NCBI GenBank assembly: GCA_003996215.1
Contig: QJPP01000676.1
Span: forward strand, 372,001 to 436,000
Length of the DNA stretch: 64,000 nucleotides
Reading direction: 5' to 3'
Source: Jaltomata sinuosa
Taxonomy: Eukaryota; Streptophyta; Magnoliopsida; Solanales; Solanaceae
Shown: positions 35,768-48,347 of the stretch, piece after piece
Layout of the letters: the number at the start of each line of letters is the position of its first letter
Numbering within the stretch: position 1 is the first letter of the stretch
Translations under genes and position numbers: made by a program
The notes under the pieces: generated by a model
Seen by the model: the letters and a program-made list of their open reading frames with translations, nothing else
Database searches by the model: none
Told to the model about the DNA's origin: nothing

Positions 35768-37030
35768 ATAGAATCAAATAAGACTTTATCGGATTGTAAT
35801 GTTGCCTAGGGAATGGGTAGGAATACTATATAATAGTGACTTACACTTTCCTAAGCACTTTGCATTTTTCAGACTCCATCACTAATTATTTTCAGCCCTC
35901 TCTTCAATTATTTTCACTAGTATTCTTCATCATATCAAGAATGCTTCAATCATATTTTTTTTTTCTAGAAATTTTAACTTGTGTTTCATGTCATACTTTT
36001 TCTAAGAGGGTTGTGTCATCACTTTGTAGCTATCATTAGTCACATTTTTCACTCAACCATCCCTTTTTATCAAATTTAACAATTTTATCATAGTCTATGC
36101 TATAGTGCTTAAGAAAGCACGGTGCAAAAACTTGAGATTCAACAAAGAGATCAAGGCAAAAAATACAGCTACCAAACAAAAGGATACATGCTCAAAGGGG
36201 TAAATACTTTATATTTGAAAAGGCTAAAATTCACAAGACATATCAAAAAAAGTTTATATCATCTTTTAAAAAAAGCAATACTTCTTATTTCACTTCAATA
36301 ACATGCATGGTAAGTTCTAGACTAAAATGCAAAATATGAAATATGAAAAATCCTACCTCTCATGGCACAAGTATCAATCAAGATAGATGGATTTTACTTC
36401 TAAAACAGACAGGGTAATGACAAACTACAAATTAAAAATAAGCTATATTAAAAGTCACTATCTTGAGCCTAGGTGTCAAAAAATCTGCTATTTCATTTCA
36501 TACTCAAGCACTCATAGAAAAATACTACTCAAACTCAGGCCTAAATATGCTAGTATCAAACAAGTCTAAAAGGGTCTTTTCTTTTCTCTCCAAACAAATT
36601 ATTCCTAAAAATGTAAATAAAATAATTACCCAGTTCAAAGGGCCCTCCATCAGAAAAGAATCGAGGCCATAGGAAAAACCAAGGGGTGGATGAGATATGC
36701 CGCCAAAAAAAATTAAAAACTAAAAATAAAATTAAAAATAAAATTTGATTTTTTTTGTTCAAATAAAATAAAATCCTATGGAATTCTCATCTTTAAACTT
36801 ACAATTATCAGAAGATTTTTTATCCACACTTAAAATCATGCTTTATCCCCAAAATAATTTATAGAAAAAGATGAAGGAGAAGAAGAAGGAGGAGGAGGAG
36901 GAGGAGGAGGAGGAGGAGGAAGAGGAGGAGAGATACTCCTTGAGGTCCTCTAGGGACTAGCTAACAATATGTTTTCTCGTAGTTTTTATCAAGAGTCGCG
37001 CGATCACAGACTTAAGTTCAACCATGCTCC
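35768..37030 (-). other. E5 internal non-coding sequence
   Basis: AT-rich, with no recognisable domain on either strand; short ORFs (35836-36039, 36387-36672) are not supported. A GGA/AGG microsatellite lies at 36874-36932. The stretch ends at the E8 insertion point. Confidence 0.45.
36874..36932. repeat. (AGG)n microsatellite
   Basis: A run of about 14 GAG/AGG triplets with a few interruptions, purine-only on the plus strand. Confidence 0.92.
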
Positions 37031-40000
37031 TGTCACGACCCAAAAACTCAAGTCGTGATGGCACCTACTAAAACCCACCAGTAGGTAAGTCAACCCTTAG
37101 CCCAAAATTACAAGTAACGGGCTAACACAAGCAAGAACCCAAAAGCGAAAGAAATATCAATAAACATCGGAAGATAAAGTAAACCAACATAAGTAAAAAG
37201 GAGGGTAAAAAATAAAATACACAAGAATCTCCCAAGACCTAGTGACAGTCAGTACAAATGCTACTACAACTTAGATGCTCTAGATAGATACAACAAAATA
37301 CGGATAATCTCCGAAAGTACAGTAGGAGACAAATTCAAAAATAGAGGGAGGTGGATCAACTCCGATCGTCAAGAGCTCACCCAATGTTTCCAGTCAGTAA
37401 CTCTGCACGAGGACAACAATCAACTGCTATAACCCGTACTAGGATTTGCATCAACAAAAAGATGCAGAAGTGTAGTATGAGTACCAAAGCACGCGGTATC
37501 CAGTAGGCATCATCGGCTGACTAAGCTCAAATAAGATATAAATATAACAAAAAATGAATATAACCCAAGGATAAGAAAGATGAGTCAGAAAGAAATAGGA
37601 TGGTCAAAACCTAGATAAAAAGAAGAAATACCACCACAATATGAAAGACATAAACAAGAATCCGACAACAACTAATTCTAATTTCCCGAGTCTGGAAAGT
37701 ATATCAGATAAAAAAATCAACTGTACACAGATTTCAATAGTAAAGATACGCAAGGAATACCATAAAATGTGATATAAAATGAATGAAATAAAATGAAATG
37801 TGGCCAATGTAGTAATGAATGATACCTGAGTCACCTCACGGGCTGCCGGAGCATACTAACCTATACCGTACCATAATACCTAGAATATCCCTTCACGCCG
37901 TCGGAGCTTATCAATATCAACCACACCACAATATCCTCATATAATCAAGAAAATTCAAAGTATTCTCATGGGCCACCGGATCTTATCAATATCATGAATA
38001 TCACAAAGTAAAACCCCATATGAACACAAAGGGGGCCGCCGAAGCTTATCAATATAGTCCCACAATCAACGAAAACTAAAGTTCAGAAAAAACTCTCAGA
38101 CCAAGTGCATAAAATAGAAGTATTTTCCCATTCAGAAGTAAGAAAAATAGTGGTGTACAATTTCTCCTTAGTAGCATAAGTTTATAGAAAAAGAGATTGT
38201 TTCCCCTTGTTATTAATCAAAAATAGTGATAAAAGTGGGATGCTCACTCTGGAGATCCATTCATTTAAAAAGGAAGTATTTTGGGTTTTTAAACGTTAGC
38301 AATTAACTTAAACCAGTGAAATATTTTCTTAATTTGAAAACCATTTATTAAAAAGAAGGGTTCCTTATTAAACCACTGAGCTATTCAATTCCCGTCAATC
38401 CATACCATTCAATTCCTGCCAATTTGTACCATAACCTAGACATGTGCAGAAAGGCAAGAAAAATAATTAGTCCAAACATATGTATGAATACATGTAAATG
38501 TACACAGTTATACCAAGATAAGACATTTCACCCTTCATATCAAGATCATACTAACCTAGAATACATCACGCAACCATGGCCTTGGGCCCATAAATGCTCA
38601 CACTATAGCCAAACATAAGAATATAACACGATAACAAAAGCTAAAACGCTAAGTATGAACTACTCTACCACAAACTATACCCCCAACGAGTGCTAAAGCC
38701 ACCTATGCTAGTACAAATACTAATAGGGAAACACTATGCTAGCTAGCAACCCCCAAGGGACCCGCCTAAGGTAATCAACTAACTGAAACTAAGCATAAAG
38801 CGCAACAAGGAGAACTTAAGCAAAGCACAACCATACTGACCTGGATTTCCACAAATCCAGCCTTCACGGCCGTGGGCCCATAAGTATATGATAAATAGAA
38901 CACTAAACAAGCAATAATAATACTAATAATAATAATATAACAATAACGCCTACTCTTTAACGAATCCTTATCTAATTCTAGGCTAATGCTCCCTAAATAT
39001 AGCAACCTCGACCACAAACAGCTTAAACTAAGCTAAGACATCTAATTCCTAAACCCAAGGATACTACACCGCCTACCAAGTCTTACGAAAAGGCTACAAC
39101 CTCTACTAACGATATGCTAGCTGGAGTCTACTCTGAAGCCCCTAAATCACCTATAAGGATCAATATACCTACTCAAAACCGTATCCATACCACAAGATCC
39201 CACCAACCATTGAAAAATTATTATACTCATACCTCATAAGAGAAAAGTCTAGAAAAGTAAACCATAACCTACTGGAAAAGCCGAGCACGCGCGCACAATC
39301 AAATCCACAAGACCGGAGCCTATCTCCCCTGAGCAGTATCCGCAAGTAGCCACACTATAATAAAAATACTCTACACGTCAATACAAAGCTAACGGTACCC
39401 ATATTGCTAATAATTTAGCCGGATCAAAATTCGGGTCACAAGCAGACCCGTGGGCCTCACAACCTAAAACCTAAAACAAAAATCATCACGAGGTCCCCAA
39501 CCTCACCGAGAGTACATGCTCAAAATTTGAGCAAAATATGGATCACCGAAAGGACTCCAAACAAACCACAAACTAGAGGAATATAAGAGGAAAATTAATG
39601 AAAATAACCAAATTTTAACGATGAAACTTACAAATTTAAGAAGCCAAGAACGAGCACCTACTGGAAATATATAATCCTCCAAGGTCAAGAAATGATCAGG
39701 TGAAAAATTGAGGTTTTTAGAGCTTAAAAAGATAGAGAAATCATTTGGAGAAGGAGAGGAAATAAGCTGAAAATCAGAGGGTGGCCAGCTATATAGGCTG
39801 CCTCGCCCAGGCAGCGGGCAGGAACGCAGGCGCCATGGCGGCCAAGAGAGCGCAGAGGCGCTTGTGCCAGGTGGGCGCTGAGGCACAGGCGCACGCATAC
39901 AAGCGCGGCCTAGGCGGCGCCCTGGCACCACACCAGCAACCAACAACAACAACAACATGCCAAGGAATATTTTCAGGCGGCGGGACCCTGGGAATGCATC

Positions 40001-40631
40001 TGGGGTCCCGCAAACACAAACAAGCTGAGCTATTCAACTAGAAATGGCATTCCGGATCCAACAAAGTCTAAAAAATCCCATCAGAGTTCGATTTAGCAAA
40101 AAGTAGGCCCAACTCCCAAAATCAACCTTAAGGCAAACTATTCCAAAACGGAAAGGGCAAAAATCAAGTATGGAAGACTCGGTACCCGAACCAATGGTGC
40201 CTCTAGCCAAAAGTCAACATTCCAGAGCTAATAGCATTGGCGGAATTTCCATCCGAGGCTGTCTTCTTCGAATGTTGATCAAAGTCAACCCTTCAAGCCC
40301 AACTGGCTTGAAAACACAGAACGAGAGAAAGTTCCAAGTTAAAAAGCTCTCGGATCCTGACCAAAGGTCCAAATAGAACAAAGTCCATGCATCAGAGCTA
40401 ACAAAACTGTCAGAATTCAATTTTGAGTGCGTTTCCCAAAATATTTGACCAAAGTCAAAGATTTCCCAAGTTAGAGTTCTAAAATAGGAAAATAGTCATA
40501 ATGACCTAATGAATGGTCGGGACACCAAACCATCAGTTCTAACAAGTCATAAATGACCTGTAGCCACTGTGGGAAAACTTAAAATGTAGAAAACGCAAAG
40601 AAATAGAGAAATAATCTGGAGGGTCACTACA
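37031..40631 (-). repeat. E8 3' LTR (Tekay/Del-like)
   Basis: Plus strand starts TGTCACGACCCAAAAACTC and ends GAGGGTCACTACA (3601 bp). It shares with E9 the CCAGTAGG word near its left end, the GTACCAAAGCACGCGG/CCAGTAGGCATCAT region near 37490, and the right end. Left flank is GCTCC; the matching right flank cannot be found because the element is truncated. Confidence 0.88.
39789..39995 (-). promoter_or_regulatory. E8 LTR promoter: TATA box and upstream GC-rich array
   Basis: CCTATATAG on minus at 39789-39797. Upstream of it (39799-39995) is a run of CAGGCGCC, GGCGGCC, AGGCGC and GGCGCTGAGG words with an AACAACAAC stretch. The ORFs of 151, 86 and 82 codons here are by-products of high GC, not genes. 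Confidence 0.6.
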
Positions 40632-41540
40632 ATATCCACTACTAAAAGAACTTTCATCCTCGAAAGTTAAGAAATAAGAAGTACCCGAAGGCTTAGAAAT
40701 GAAAAGATACCAGGTCTGTAAGTCGAGCTAGGCTTCCCGAGGAGCTTCCTTGATCGGACCACGGCCAATGGAAAGATAACCAAAGAACGCATACTAAAAC
40801 CTTAACTCATTACCAACAAAAATAGGAAAAACAACAAATCTAACTCAAAAGCTAACTGGTCAAATAACTAAACCGAACCCCAAACGTAAGCATTCAAAAA
40901 ACACCAACACCACACAAGAACCACGAAAACTAATACAATCATCACACAGAACTGCTAATCGTGCTAACACAAATCACAAAACCCACTTCCTCCAATATTC
41001 TAATCCATGAGTCTTAGGTTCGAAGACCCGTCCGTCTGTCCAGAAACATCATCATTCAAACCATAAATTCAAACACAAGTACACTCAAGTTAAACTCGAA
41101 AAACATCAATAAACCCATTGGAAGGCTATGACTCCTACCAAACTCTACCTTCACGAAGTAGTTTAAAAACTCGATCTCAACAAAAACCAAACACTAGTCC
41201 TACTAACCTTAGAAACATCAACCTGCCCGAGACATACCCACTATACCAAGTAGCCTACCATGACTGATCGATGGTCCACAGATGGACAACTCTGCTAAGA
41301 TCACCCAAATAACCCAAACTTATCTAAAACAACCATCAGGAACCCCAACTGAAAACAAAAACACCGAGATTTGAAAAGATAAAACTAGGCAACCCATGTT
41401 GAAGGACAAACTTCCAAATGTAGATTCTGAACCAAACTCTCTGAAGCACACAATGTCTGATCCGACAAAAAGTGACTGGGCCGAGTCAGCTTATCCGAGC
41501 AAACCCCAAGGACACAAGATTCAAAAAAGAAATGAAGCGA
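40632..41540 (-). pseudogene. E8 pol remnant: chromodomain and integrase end
   Basis: After the purine tract (40632-40648) a stop-filled region matches E9: 40735-40780 with the chromodomain end at 46085-46120, and 41450-41500 reads DKLTRPSHFLSDQT, a decayed version of E9 VDRLTKSAYFLLVQT. RT and everything upstream are missing; the exact break is between 41500 and 41545. Confidence 0.55.
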
Positions 41541-41544
41541 GTAA

Positions 41545-41877
41545 TCAATGAAGCCTAAAGTCAACCTCAAGCTTAAAAAGTCGACTTATAAGCATCTTTT
41601 CTTTCTCACACAACTCATAACTAAATTGTTGGGAGTCAAATGCCTCAACCTTTGCACTCAACTCTATATTTAAATTGTGAATTTCTAAGCCAAACTTATC
41701 AACCTCATGAATGAGCTTTATATTTCTTTCTATGAGACGTATCATCAAAGATTTCATTCTCTCATGGACACCCCCAAATTGATCTAATAATTTTCTGCAA
41801 GGATGCATATTATTAAAAGCACAATGATTATTAGAACAAGTACATCTATCACTCCATAATTTTTCAAATGTCATCAC
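41545..41877 (-). CDS. Unrecognised 110-codon ORF near the E5 5' LTR
   Basis: Starts MMTFEKLWSDRC, with a Cys/His-rich opening (CTCSNNHCAFNNMHPC) followed by a long amphipathic stretch (VHERMKSLMIRLIERNIKL, then VDKFGLEIHNLNIEL) likely to form a coiled coil. It lies about 145 bp from the E5 LTR end, where gag would be expected. The last residues may run into E8 sequence. It does not look like Athila gag. It could be the remnant of a gene carried by a non-autonomous element, or chance; no function is claimed. Confidence 0.3.
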   Translation of the reverse strand: MMTFEKLWSDRCTCSNNHCAFNNMHPCRKLLDQFGGVHERMKSLMIRLIERNIKLIHEVDKFGLEIHNLNIELSAKVEAFDSQQFSYELCEKEKMLISRLFKLEVDFRLH

Positions 41878-42021
41878 AAGAAGAGTAGTTAAATATTTTT
41901 ATTTTTTTAAAATTAAAAATATTTATAAATAAAAATAATAAAGATGAAATAAAGACTACAAATAGAAATAAATACTAAAGATAATTTCTAAATCGTATTA
42001 TGTGTCAATGACGTTAAAATT

Positions 42022-42496
42022 TGATACGCCCAAATTAAACCTCTTTTATAAAGTATAAAACGGTCATTGAAAAATATAAAACCTAATTGAAGTTAGGGCC
42101 GATCCCATGAGGATTATGAAAGAAATAAGTCAGTAGTGAATATTCAACTTATCGTCTTTATTTCAAGGGGGGTTTTGTATTAAAAGTAAGGATAACAATT
42201 ATTAGCAATTTAATATTTATCTATGTTTAGATAATTAAAGGTAACTAGGATTGTTGATGTCAGACCAAAAATACATATATTTAATCATTATTTATCTCAT
42301 ATTTAATGATTTCTCGTTTTTAATTTGTTTCTTCTCCAAATTTCATCATCTTCACACCATTTTAATCCTACACATAAAATACCCAACATAAGAATAATTT
42401 ATAAAATCAATGCTCAAAAAAGATCATAAAAAAGATTAAAGGAAATCAAGCAGGCAGCTTAATGGAATAAATTTAATATAATATTCATATATAAGC
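42022..42496 (-). repeat. E5 5' LTR remnant with rearranged end
   Basis: 42022-42250 matches 27923-28160 (TGATACGCCCAAATT, AGGGCCGATCCCATGAGG, TATTTCAAGGGGGG). From 42254 the homology jumps: 42254-42305 matches the E5 LTR start at 34631-34580 in inverted orientation, and 42306-42420 matches 34445-34560 in direct orientation. E9 begins at 42497. The region just outside (41990-42021) is a poorly preserved tRNA-Asp-like primer site. Confidence 0.6.
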
Positions 42497-45400
42497 TGTC
42501 ACGACCTAATTTCTCGGTCATGATGGAACCTACAATCCCCCAGTAGGCGAACCAATTTCCGTAGCTCAGAACGGTTAGTAATAAGCTACCTTCTAACAGT
42601 TTAAGCGGAAGAATAGATAAATAAGCAGAAGCAAGGGAACGATATGAACAAAATAGATAACTAGAGAAGTAAAAATACAAGCGGAAGCTAAACCACCCAA
42701 AACCTGGTATCATAGCGTATAAGAGCCCAATCTACATAAGGAGTACAAAGGATCCAAAAGTAATATACATGTACCATGTCTCCGAAGCTACAAGAGTACA
42801 AAATATACAAAACGGTAAACTAGAGTCAAGATCCATTCGCCAAGAGCTCACCTTTAGTCTGGACGTCACAAAAATAGAACCCCGCACGAGTCTCCGGTGC
42901 TCTAACAGTGATGGCCAACACTAGGATCTGCACCAGGAGATGCAGAGTGTAGAGTAAGCACCAAATGCGAAGCATAAGGTACCCAGTAGGTATCATAGGC
43001 CGACTGGGCACATATGAGGTAAAAGATCAATAGCAGACAGAATATAAGTAAACAATCACAGAAATCAATGAAAAGGTACACAAGAACAAGCCTAGAGGGG
43101 AGACAACAGAAAGCAACATACAAGGCTAGCATGTAAGATATATACATATACACAGGTGAAAGTAAGAAATAACGTACCTGGGATCCTTGCAATAACAGTA
43201 TATACATGATATGTTCTAGAAATGGATGGTATACTAGTAACCTCAAGTATAAAGTATGGGAGAGAAGAATAAAGGTAGACATGCTCGAAAATAGGAATTA
43301 GTAACCAGCCAAAGCATACCAATCTCAAATCCAGAAGTAACAGCCTAGCAGTACCCAAATTCCATACTTATAACCGTAATAGGGGACAATTCTGAAATCA
43401 AATAACGAGAGTCTACCTATAGTCCCCCAGCCGCCCATACAATCGAGGAACGTAATCAAGTGAAAACAAACCCTCCGGCATCCCATACTACTGAAGCGTA
43501 CAATCAACAAATAGAAAACAAGGGTGGAACCTCAAACAATGTATGATATGATGCATGATAACCTCAGGGTGGAATAGAACTCTGTATGTACCTCTTCCAG
43601 TGTAGATCGGGCCAGAAGGTAGGTTCCATGGAAGGACACAACCCGTATACCTCTACTCCACCGTATACCCTCCCCCGGCATGTGCAACCCTAAGTCTCAG
43701 GCCCGGAGCGGCAAGGTCCATGGAGGTCTCGGACCCCATACCAAAAACTCAGTATCAAAATGTGTCCTCCGGAATTGAGTTCGGGTTTAAGATAATGGCT
43801 AAGTCTCGAATATGCATGCCTAGACCCAGTCTAGGACTAAAGCAGTGAAAAGATGTCCCAAAAACCCTTCCAAGAGTGCCCGGGCATCACCGGGTCTAAA
43901 ATAGTAGTACAATATCTCAGATGCTTGACCCGACCGAGCCTAAAGTTAATTTCAAATCATTAAGAAAACTCAGCTAGCACTCTGACCAGGTCGATTCTAG
44001 AAATAATAGTAAAATTATGATAAGAAAACCATATTTCAATCTTCTTTTACCCCAAGAAGATCCACACATCAAGTTAAATCATTTCCAAATCTAATTTCAT
44101 CGAAAATGGGTCCCTGGGCCATGCAAGTTTATGAAAGCAGTCCCAGAAGGCCTGTAGCCCAAACCATAGTAAAAATGTGGGAAAATATCTTTATATGCAT
44201 GGAAATGATATGATCAACACAAAATAGCCGCCCAGCAGCTCACAACAACCTATAGGGCCCTGCACAGGCTCCCGAAGCTAATAACCAAGCATAACCAGCC
44301 TAGAAGGATAATTCTATGTCCAGGACTCGTGGACATTTCCAATAATCGCACCATCTATGTTCCAGAGTTAAAAAAGCCTCATAGGACCACAAGGGTAATA
44401 ATATCAAGTAATAAGAGTACTACACACCACGGAGGAAAGAAATGGGATGGATCATGGAAAAGCAGTTAAGGTCTGTGGTACCAACCTAATAACCCAACCC
44501 AAGGACGCCAACTAGTACAATTTTACCTGATATATGCTATGTCTAGGATTTTAGACCGTAACCTACCTGTCGTCCAAGAACAAGCTGCGGAAACGATGAT
44601 ATCTGGGGTCGAGCTGCTCCGAGAAGCTCTAAATGAGAATCAAACTATCAAATTCATGAATAAAACATTAAGATGAGTCTAACGATACCCATATTGCTAC
44701 AATTATAGTCGGGTTGAAATTAAGGTCAAAAGCAGGCCCACGGGGCCCACACTCCAAACCAAAAATGAAAAGAACCACGACGACCCCAATTATGCCAAGA
44801 AGGCATGCTCTAAATTTGAGCACAATTGGCCAAGAGAAGGCGCCAAAACAGCCCGCTCAACTTGGGGTTTAAAGATGGAATTTAAATAATAAGAACGTAA
44901 ATTGGGCAATAATTACTTACCAAAAGGACAAAAAATCAGCACAAGACAGACAATATTTTGCACACACGAACATGCACAAGCTACAAGGCAGCCACTACAA
45001 CAAATTCCCAAGGTTGGAAGAAGAGCAACAATGGAGGAATTTAGAAAATTCAAGGAGGAAGAAGCATACCAAAAGACGAAGGACTACGGAAAATCCACGA
45101 ACAATTGAGTCCCCAAAGCTTAGAACTTATTTAGAGCAGAATGGTGGAGAGAATTTTGAGTTTTAGAGTGAGAAAGTTTGAGAAAGAATGCTGGAAAAAT
45201 GAAATAACTAAAATTTATAGTTGCTGGAAAATGGCCAGCGCCATCGGCGCTGAAGGCCTGCCACATGCTAGCGTGATCGCACTGCCTGGGTGCAGCTGGC
45301 GGTGAAGGCTGGCCTGCAATTATTTTTCTGTAATTTTTTAAAACTCTCGGGGTATTCCGGGCACAATCGGAACCCAATATTCAAAAACCAATAATGCTAA

Positions 45401-45982
45401 AAGAGTGGAAATGACGTTCCGGACTCAATGAAATCGATGAAGCTTCCATACGAGGTTGTTTCGGAGAAATGTTGACCCAAGTCAACACTAATGAAAAGGA
45501 ACTCAAAGGCTCAAAATGAGTCTGGCTCGCCCGGAACCCGAACCAACTACCTTCCTAGCCCAAACTCAACATTTCAGACCTGATGGAATCGTCGTATTTT
45601 GACTCTGACACTCCAATCATCGAAAGTCACCCGAAGTTACACTTTCTACTCTAAATGGCCTAAAAACTGAGAAAACAACACAAAACCCACACCGGAAGTT
45701 CTCAGGCCTCAACTAAGGTCCAACTTAACCAAACTTAGTGCTCAAGAGCTAATGGAACTGTCATAATTCAATTCCGAGGACGTTAGCTAAGAATATTTAC
45801 TAAAGTCAACGATATTCTAAGTTTAAGCTCTAAAATAGGCAAATGGCCAAAATGACCAAATGAACGACCAGGGCACTGAACTACCAGTCCCAGCAAGCCA
45901 TAAATGACTTGGGGCCGCTACAAAAAAGCTCTAACAGTACAATACATGCGTAAACACGAAGATGATCAGAAGGGTCATCACA
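42497..45982 (-). repeat. E9 3' LTR (Tekay/Del-like)
   Basis: Plus strand starts TGTCACGACCTAATTTCTC and ends AAGGGTCATCACA (3486 bp); element start is TGTGATGACCC. It is the best reference for E1, E3 and E12. Left flank TAAGC. Short ORFs inside are not conserved with E8. Confidence 0.9.
45211..45320 (-). promoter_or_regulatory. E9 LTR promoter: TATA box and upstream GC-rich array
   Basis: CTATAAATTT on minus at 45211-45220; directly upstream GCCAGCGCCATCGGCGCTG (45234-45252) forms a palindrome, followed by CAGCTGGCGGTGAAGGC words. Confidence 0.55.
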
Positions 45983-46000
45983 ACATCCACTACTAAAAAG
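45983..46000 (-). other. E9 polypurine tract
   Basis: Element strand CTTTTTAGTAGTGGATGT abuts TGTGATGACCC, as in E1 and E8. Confidence 0.65.
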
Positions 46001-46051
46001 ACTTTTGTCCTCAAAAGTCAAGATGAAGGGAGTACCTGAAGACTTGAAGAA

Positions 46052-47100
46052 CTACGGATACTGAGTATGCAACTCACCCTCGGTCTCCCAAGTAGCCTCG
46101 TCGATCGGATGGTGCCTCCACTGAACTTTCACAATCAAAATCTCCCTAGATCTCAATCTCCTTATATTTCTGGCCAGAATAGCTATTGGCTCCTCAACAA
46201 ATGACAAGCTCTCATCTAATTGGACCAAATCCCAATGCAATACGTAAGACTCATATGGCATATACCGGCATAATATCGAGACATGAAAAATTGGATGAAC
46301 AGCTGAAAACATCAGGGGCAAGGCTATCATGTAGGCAACACTACCAACCCTCTGCAGAATCTCGAACGGCCCAATAAACCTGGGGCTAAGCTTGACCCGC
46401 TGACCAAATCTCACCATGCCCTTCACGCGCGATACTTGAAGGAAAACCAAGTCACCAACACTGAACTCCAAGTCATGAAGTCTACGATCAGCATAGCTCT
46501 TCTGCATACTCTGGGCTACTCTAAGTCTGTCCTGAATCAAACAGACTCGGTCCATGAAATCTCTAAGCAAATATGTACTCTGCGGTCTTAACTCTAACCC
46601 ATCAAACCAACCAATCGGCGATCTGCAATGCCTACCATACAGAGCCTCGAATGGTGCCATGCCAATGCTCGAATGGAAACTATTATTATACGCAAACTCG
46701 CTCAATGGCATAAATTGATCCCATGAACCCCCCAAGTCAAGAACACAAGCCCGAAGCATGTCCTCCAGGACCTGAATAGTCCTCTCGGACTGGCTATCTG
46801 TCTAAGGGTGGAAAGCAGTACTAAGCTGAACCTCTGTACCTAAATCCCTCCGTATAGCCCTCCAAAACTGAGATGTGAATTGAGTGCCACAGTCTGAAAT
46901 GATAGAAGCTAGGACCCCGTGCAATTGAACAACCTCACGAATGTAGATCTGAGTGAACCTCTCTGCCCAGTGAGAAGTCTGAACCAACAAGAAGTATGCT
47001 GACTTAGTCAGCCTATCAACGTTCACCCAAATGGAGTCAAACCCATGAGAAATACGAGGCAGACCAACAACAAAGTCTATAGTAATACCTTCCTACTTCC
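46052..47100 (-). pseudogene. E9 integrase with C-terminal chromodomain (one in-frame stop)
   Basis: 47026-46802 carries VDRLTKSAYF (first Asp) and IISDCGTQFTSQFW (second Asp). A TAG at 46802 interrupts the HP-TDSQSE motif, replacing the usual Gln of HPQTDGQSE; the catalytic Glu follows at once. The frame then reopens as 46759-46052: FAYNNSFHSSIGMAPFEALY, GRHCRSP, then the SH3-like part (SVGDLVFLQVS) and a chromodomain-like end (EEPIAILARN, VKVQWRHHPIDEATWE). Chromodomain integrases steer insertion to methylated heterochromatin. Apart from the nonsense codon it is well preserved. Confidence 0.9.
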
Positions 47101-47880
47101 ACTCAGGAATGAAAAGTCACTACATTAAACCACCAGGTCTCATGTGCTTAAACTTAACCTGCTGACAGTTCAAGCATCGGGATACAAACTTTGTCACGTC
47201 CCTCTTCATACCACTCCACCATTAAAGCTGTCTTAAAATCTCTATACATCTTCACGGCGCTCGGATGAATAGAATATCTAGAATAATGGGCCTCCGAAGT
47301 ATCAATTGAATCAAATCACCAACCCTCGGAACACAAAGTCGACCATCATGCCTCAGAATACCATCAGAACCCAAAGTAGCCTGGTTGGCGTCACCCCGAA
47401 CTACCTGATCACGAAGGTCACACAAACTCTGATCCTTAAACTGTCGACTCTAAATTGATCGACTAGAGTATAGAAAACCTCAATACTAGCAAGAACTCTT
47501 CTAAGATCCAACAAGTCAATCCTAACCAATCGGTTAGCCAAGGATTGGATATCCAAGGCCAACGGTTGCTCAGAAACCAAAAGGTAAGCTAGGCTACCCA
47601 TACTCACTGCCTTCTGACTCAAGGCATCCGCTACCACGTTTGCCTTGCCCGGATGGTATAAAATAGTGAAATCATAGTCCTTCAACAACTCAATCCATCT
47701 CATTTGCCTCAAGTTCAGCTCGCGCTGACTCATAATGTACTAAAGACTACAATGGTCAGTGAATATCTCGCAATGAACTCCATATAGATAGTGCCTCCAG
47801 ATCTTGAGCGCGAAGAATACCGCTGCCAACTCTAAGTCATAAGTGGGGTAGTTGCGCTTGTGAAGACTACCATGACTAGA
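47101..47880 (-). pseudogene. E9 RNase H and INT N-terminal region, 5' truncated
   Basis: 47733-47401 reads LNLRQMRWIELLKDYDFTI, LYHPGKANVVADALSQK and MGSLAYL, the RNase H end of Tekay elements. 47880-47740 gives the preceding NYPTYDLELAAVFFALKIW and YGVHCEIFTDH with one stop at the end. 47101-47400 is the decayed zinc-finger part of INT. RT is absent: at 47880 the sequence switches to E10. Confidence 0.82.
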
Positions 47881-47884
47881 AGAT

Positions 47885-48130
47885 TGAAAAAAAAAGATTT
47901 TCAGCTGGGCGAGCTGGTCCTACTCTATAATTGAAAATTGTTCTTGTTTTCAGGCAAGCTTAAGTCTAAATGGATGGGGCTGTTTTGAGTGGGGCAAGTT
48001 TCCCAACATGGTGCTATAGATCTTGAGAATCGTGATGGTAAATGGTTCAAGGATAATGGTCAGCGTATCAAAGCTTATTTGGGAGGTGCGGAAGAAATAA
48101 AGATGGTGGAAGCTTGGGAACTTGGTGAAG
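47885..48130 (+). pseudogene. E10 integrase C-terminal end
   Basis: Reads KDFQLGELVLLYN, stop, KLFLFSGKLKSKWMGLF, matching the E4 integrase end (LVLLFNCRLKLFPGKLKSKW). The upstream part of pol is missing at the E9 border. It orients E10 on the plus strand. Confidence 0.75.
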
Positions 48131-48181
48131 TTTGATTAATCAACTAGCATGCATCGTGTCGTGACGTTAAAGTAGGTGCTG

Positions 48182-48285
48182 CATGGGAGGCAACCCATGA
48201 AGGAAATTTGATGAAGTCTGAGTAGTCAAGTTACCTGCATCATGGCATGTTGTTAAATCAGGAGTTGCATGGGAGGCAACCCATG
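48182..48285 (+). other. Two tandem hairpin modules after E10 integrase
   Basis: CATGGG-AGGCAA-CCCATG at 48182-48199 and again at 48268-48285, each a perfect 6-bp stem, each preceded by GTTAAAGTAGGTGCTG or GTTAAATCAGGAGTTG. Spacing 86 bp. Confidence 0.7.
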
Positions 48286-48347
48286 AACTAACGTTTGTTT
48301 AAGTGTGCAAGATATGGTGAGGTTGAAGTGAGGAAATTCTACTGAAT

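Noticed and set aside
39503..40041. ORFs of 151, 86 and 82 codons with a leader-like hydrophobic start
   Set aside because: They overlap each other on both strands in the GC-rich U3 tract of the E8 LTR and are not conserved in E1 or E9.
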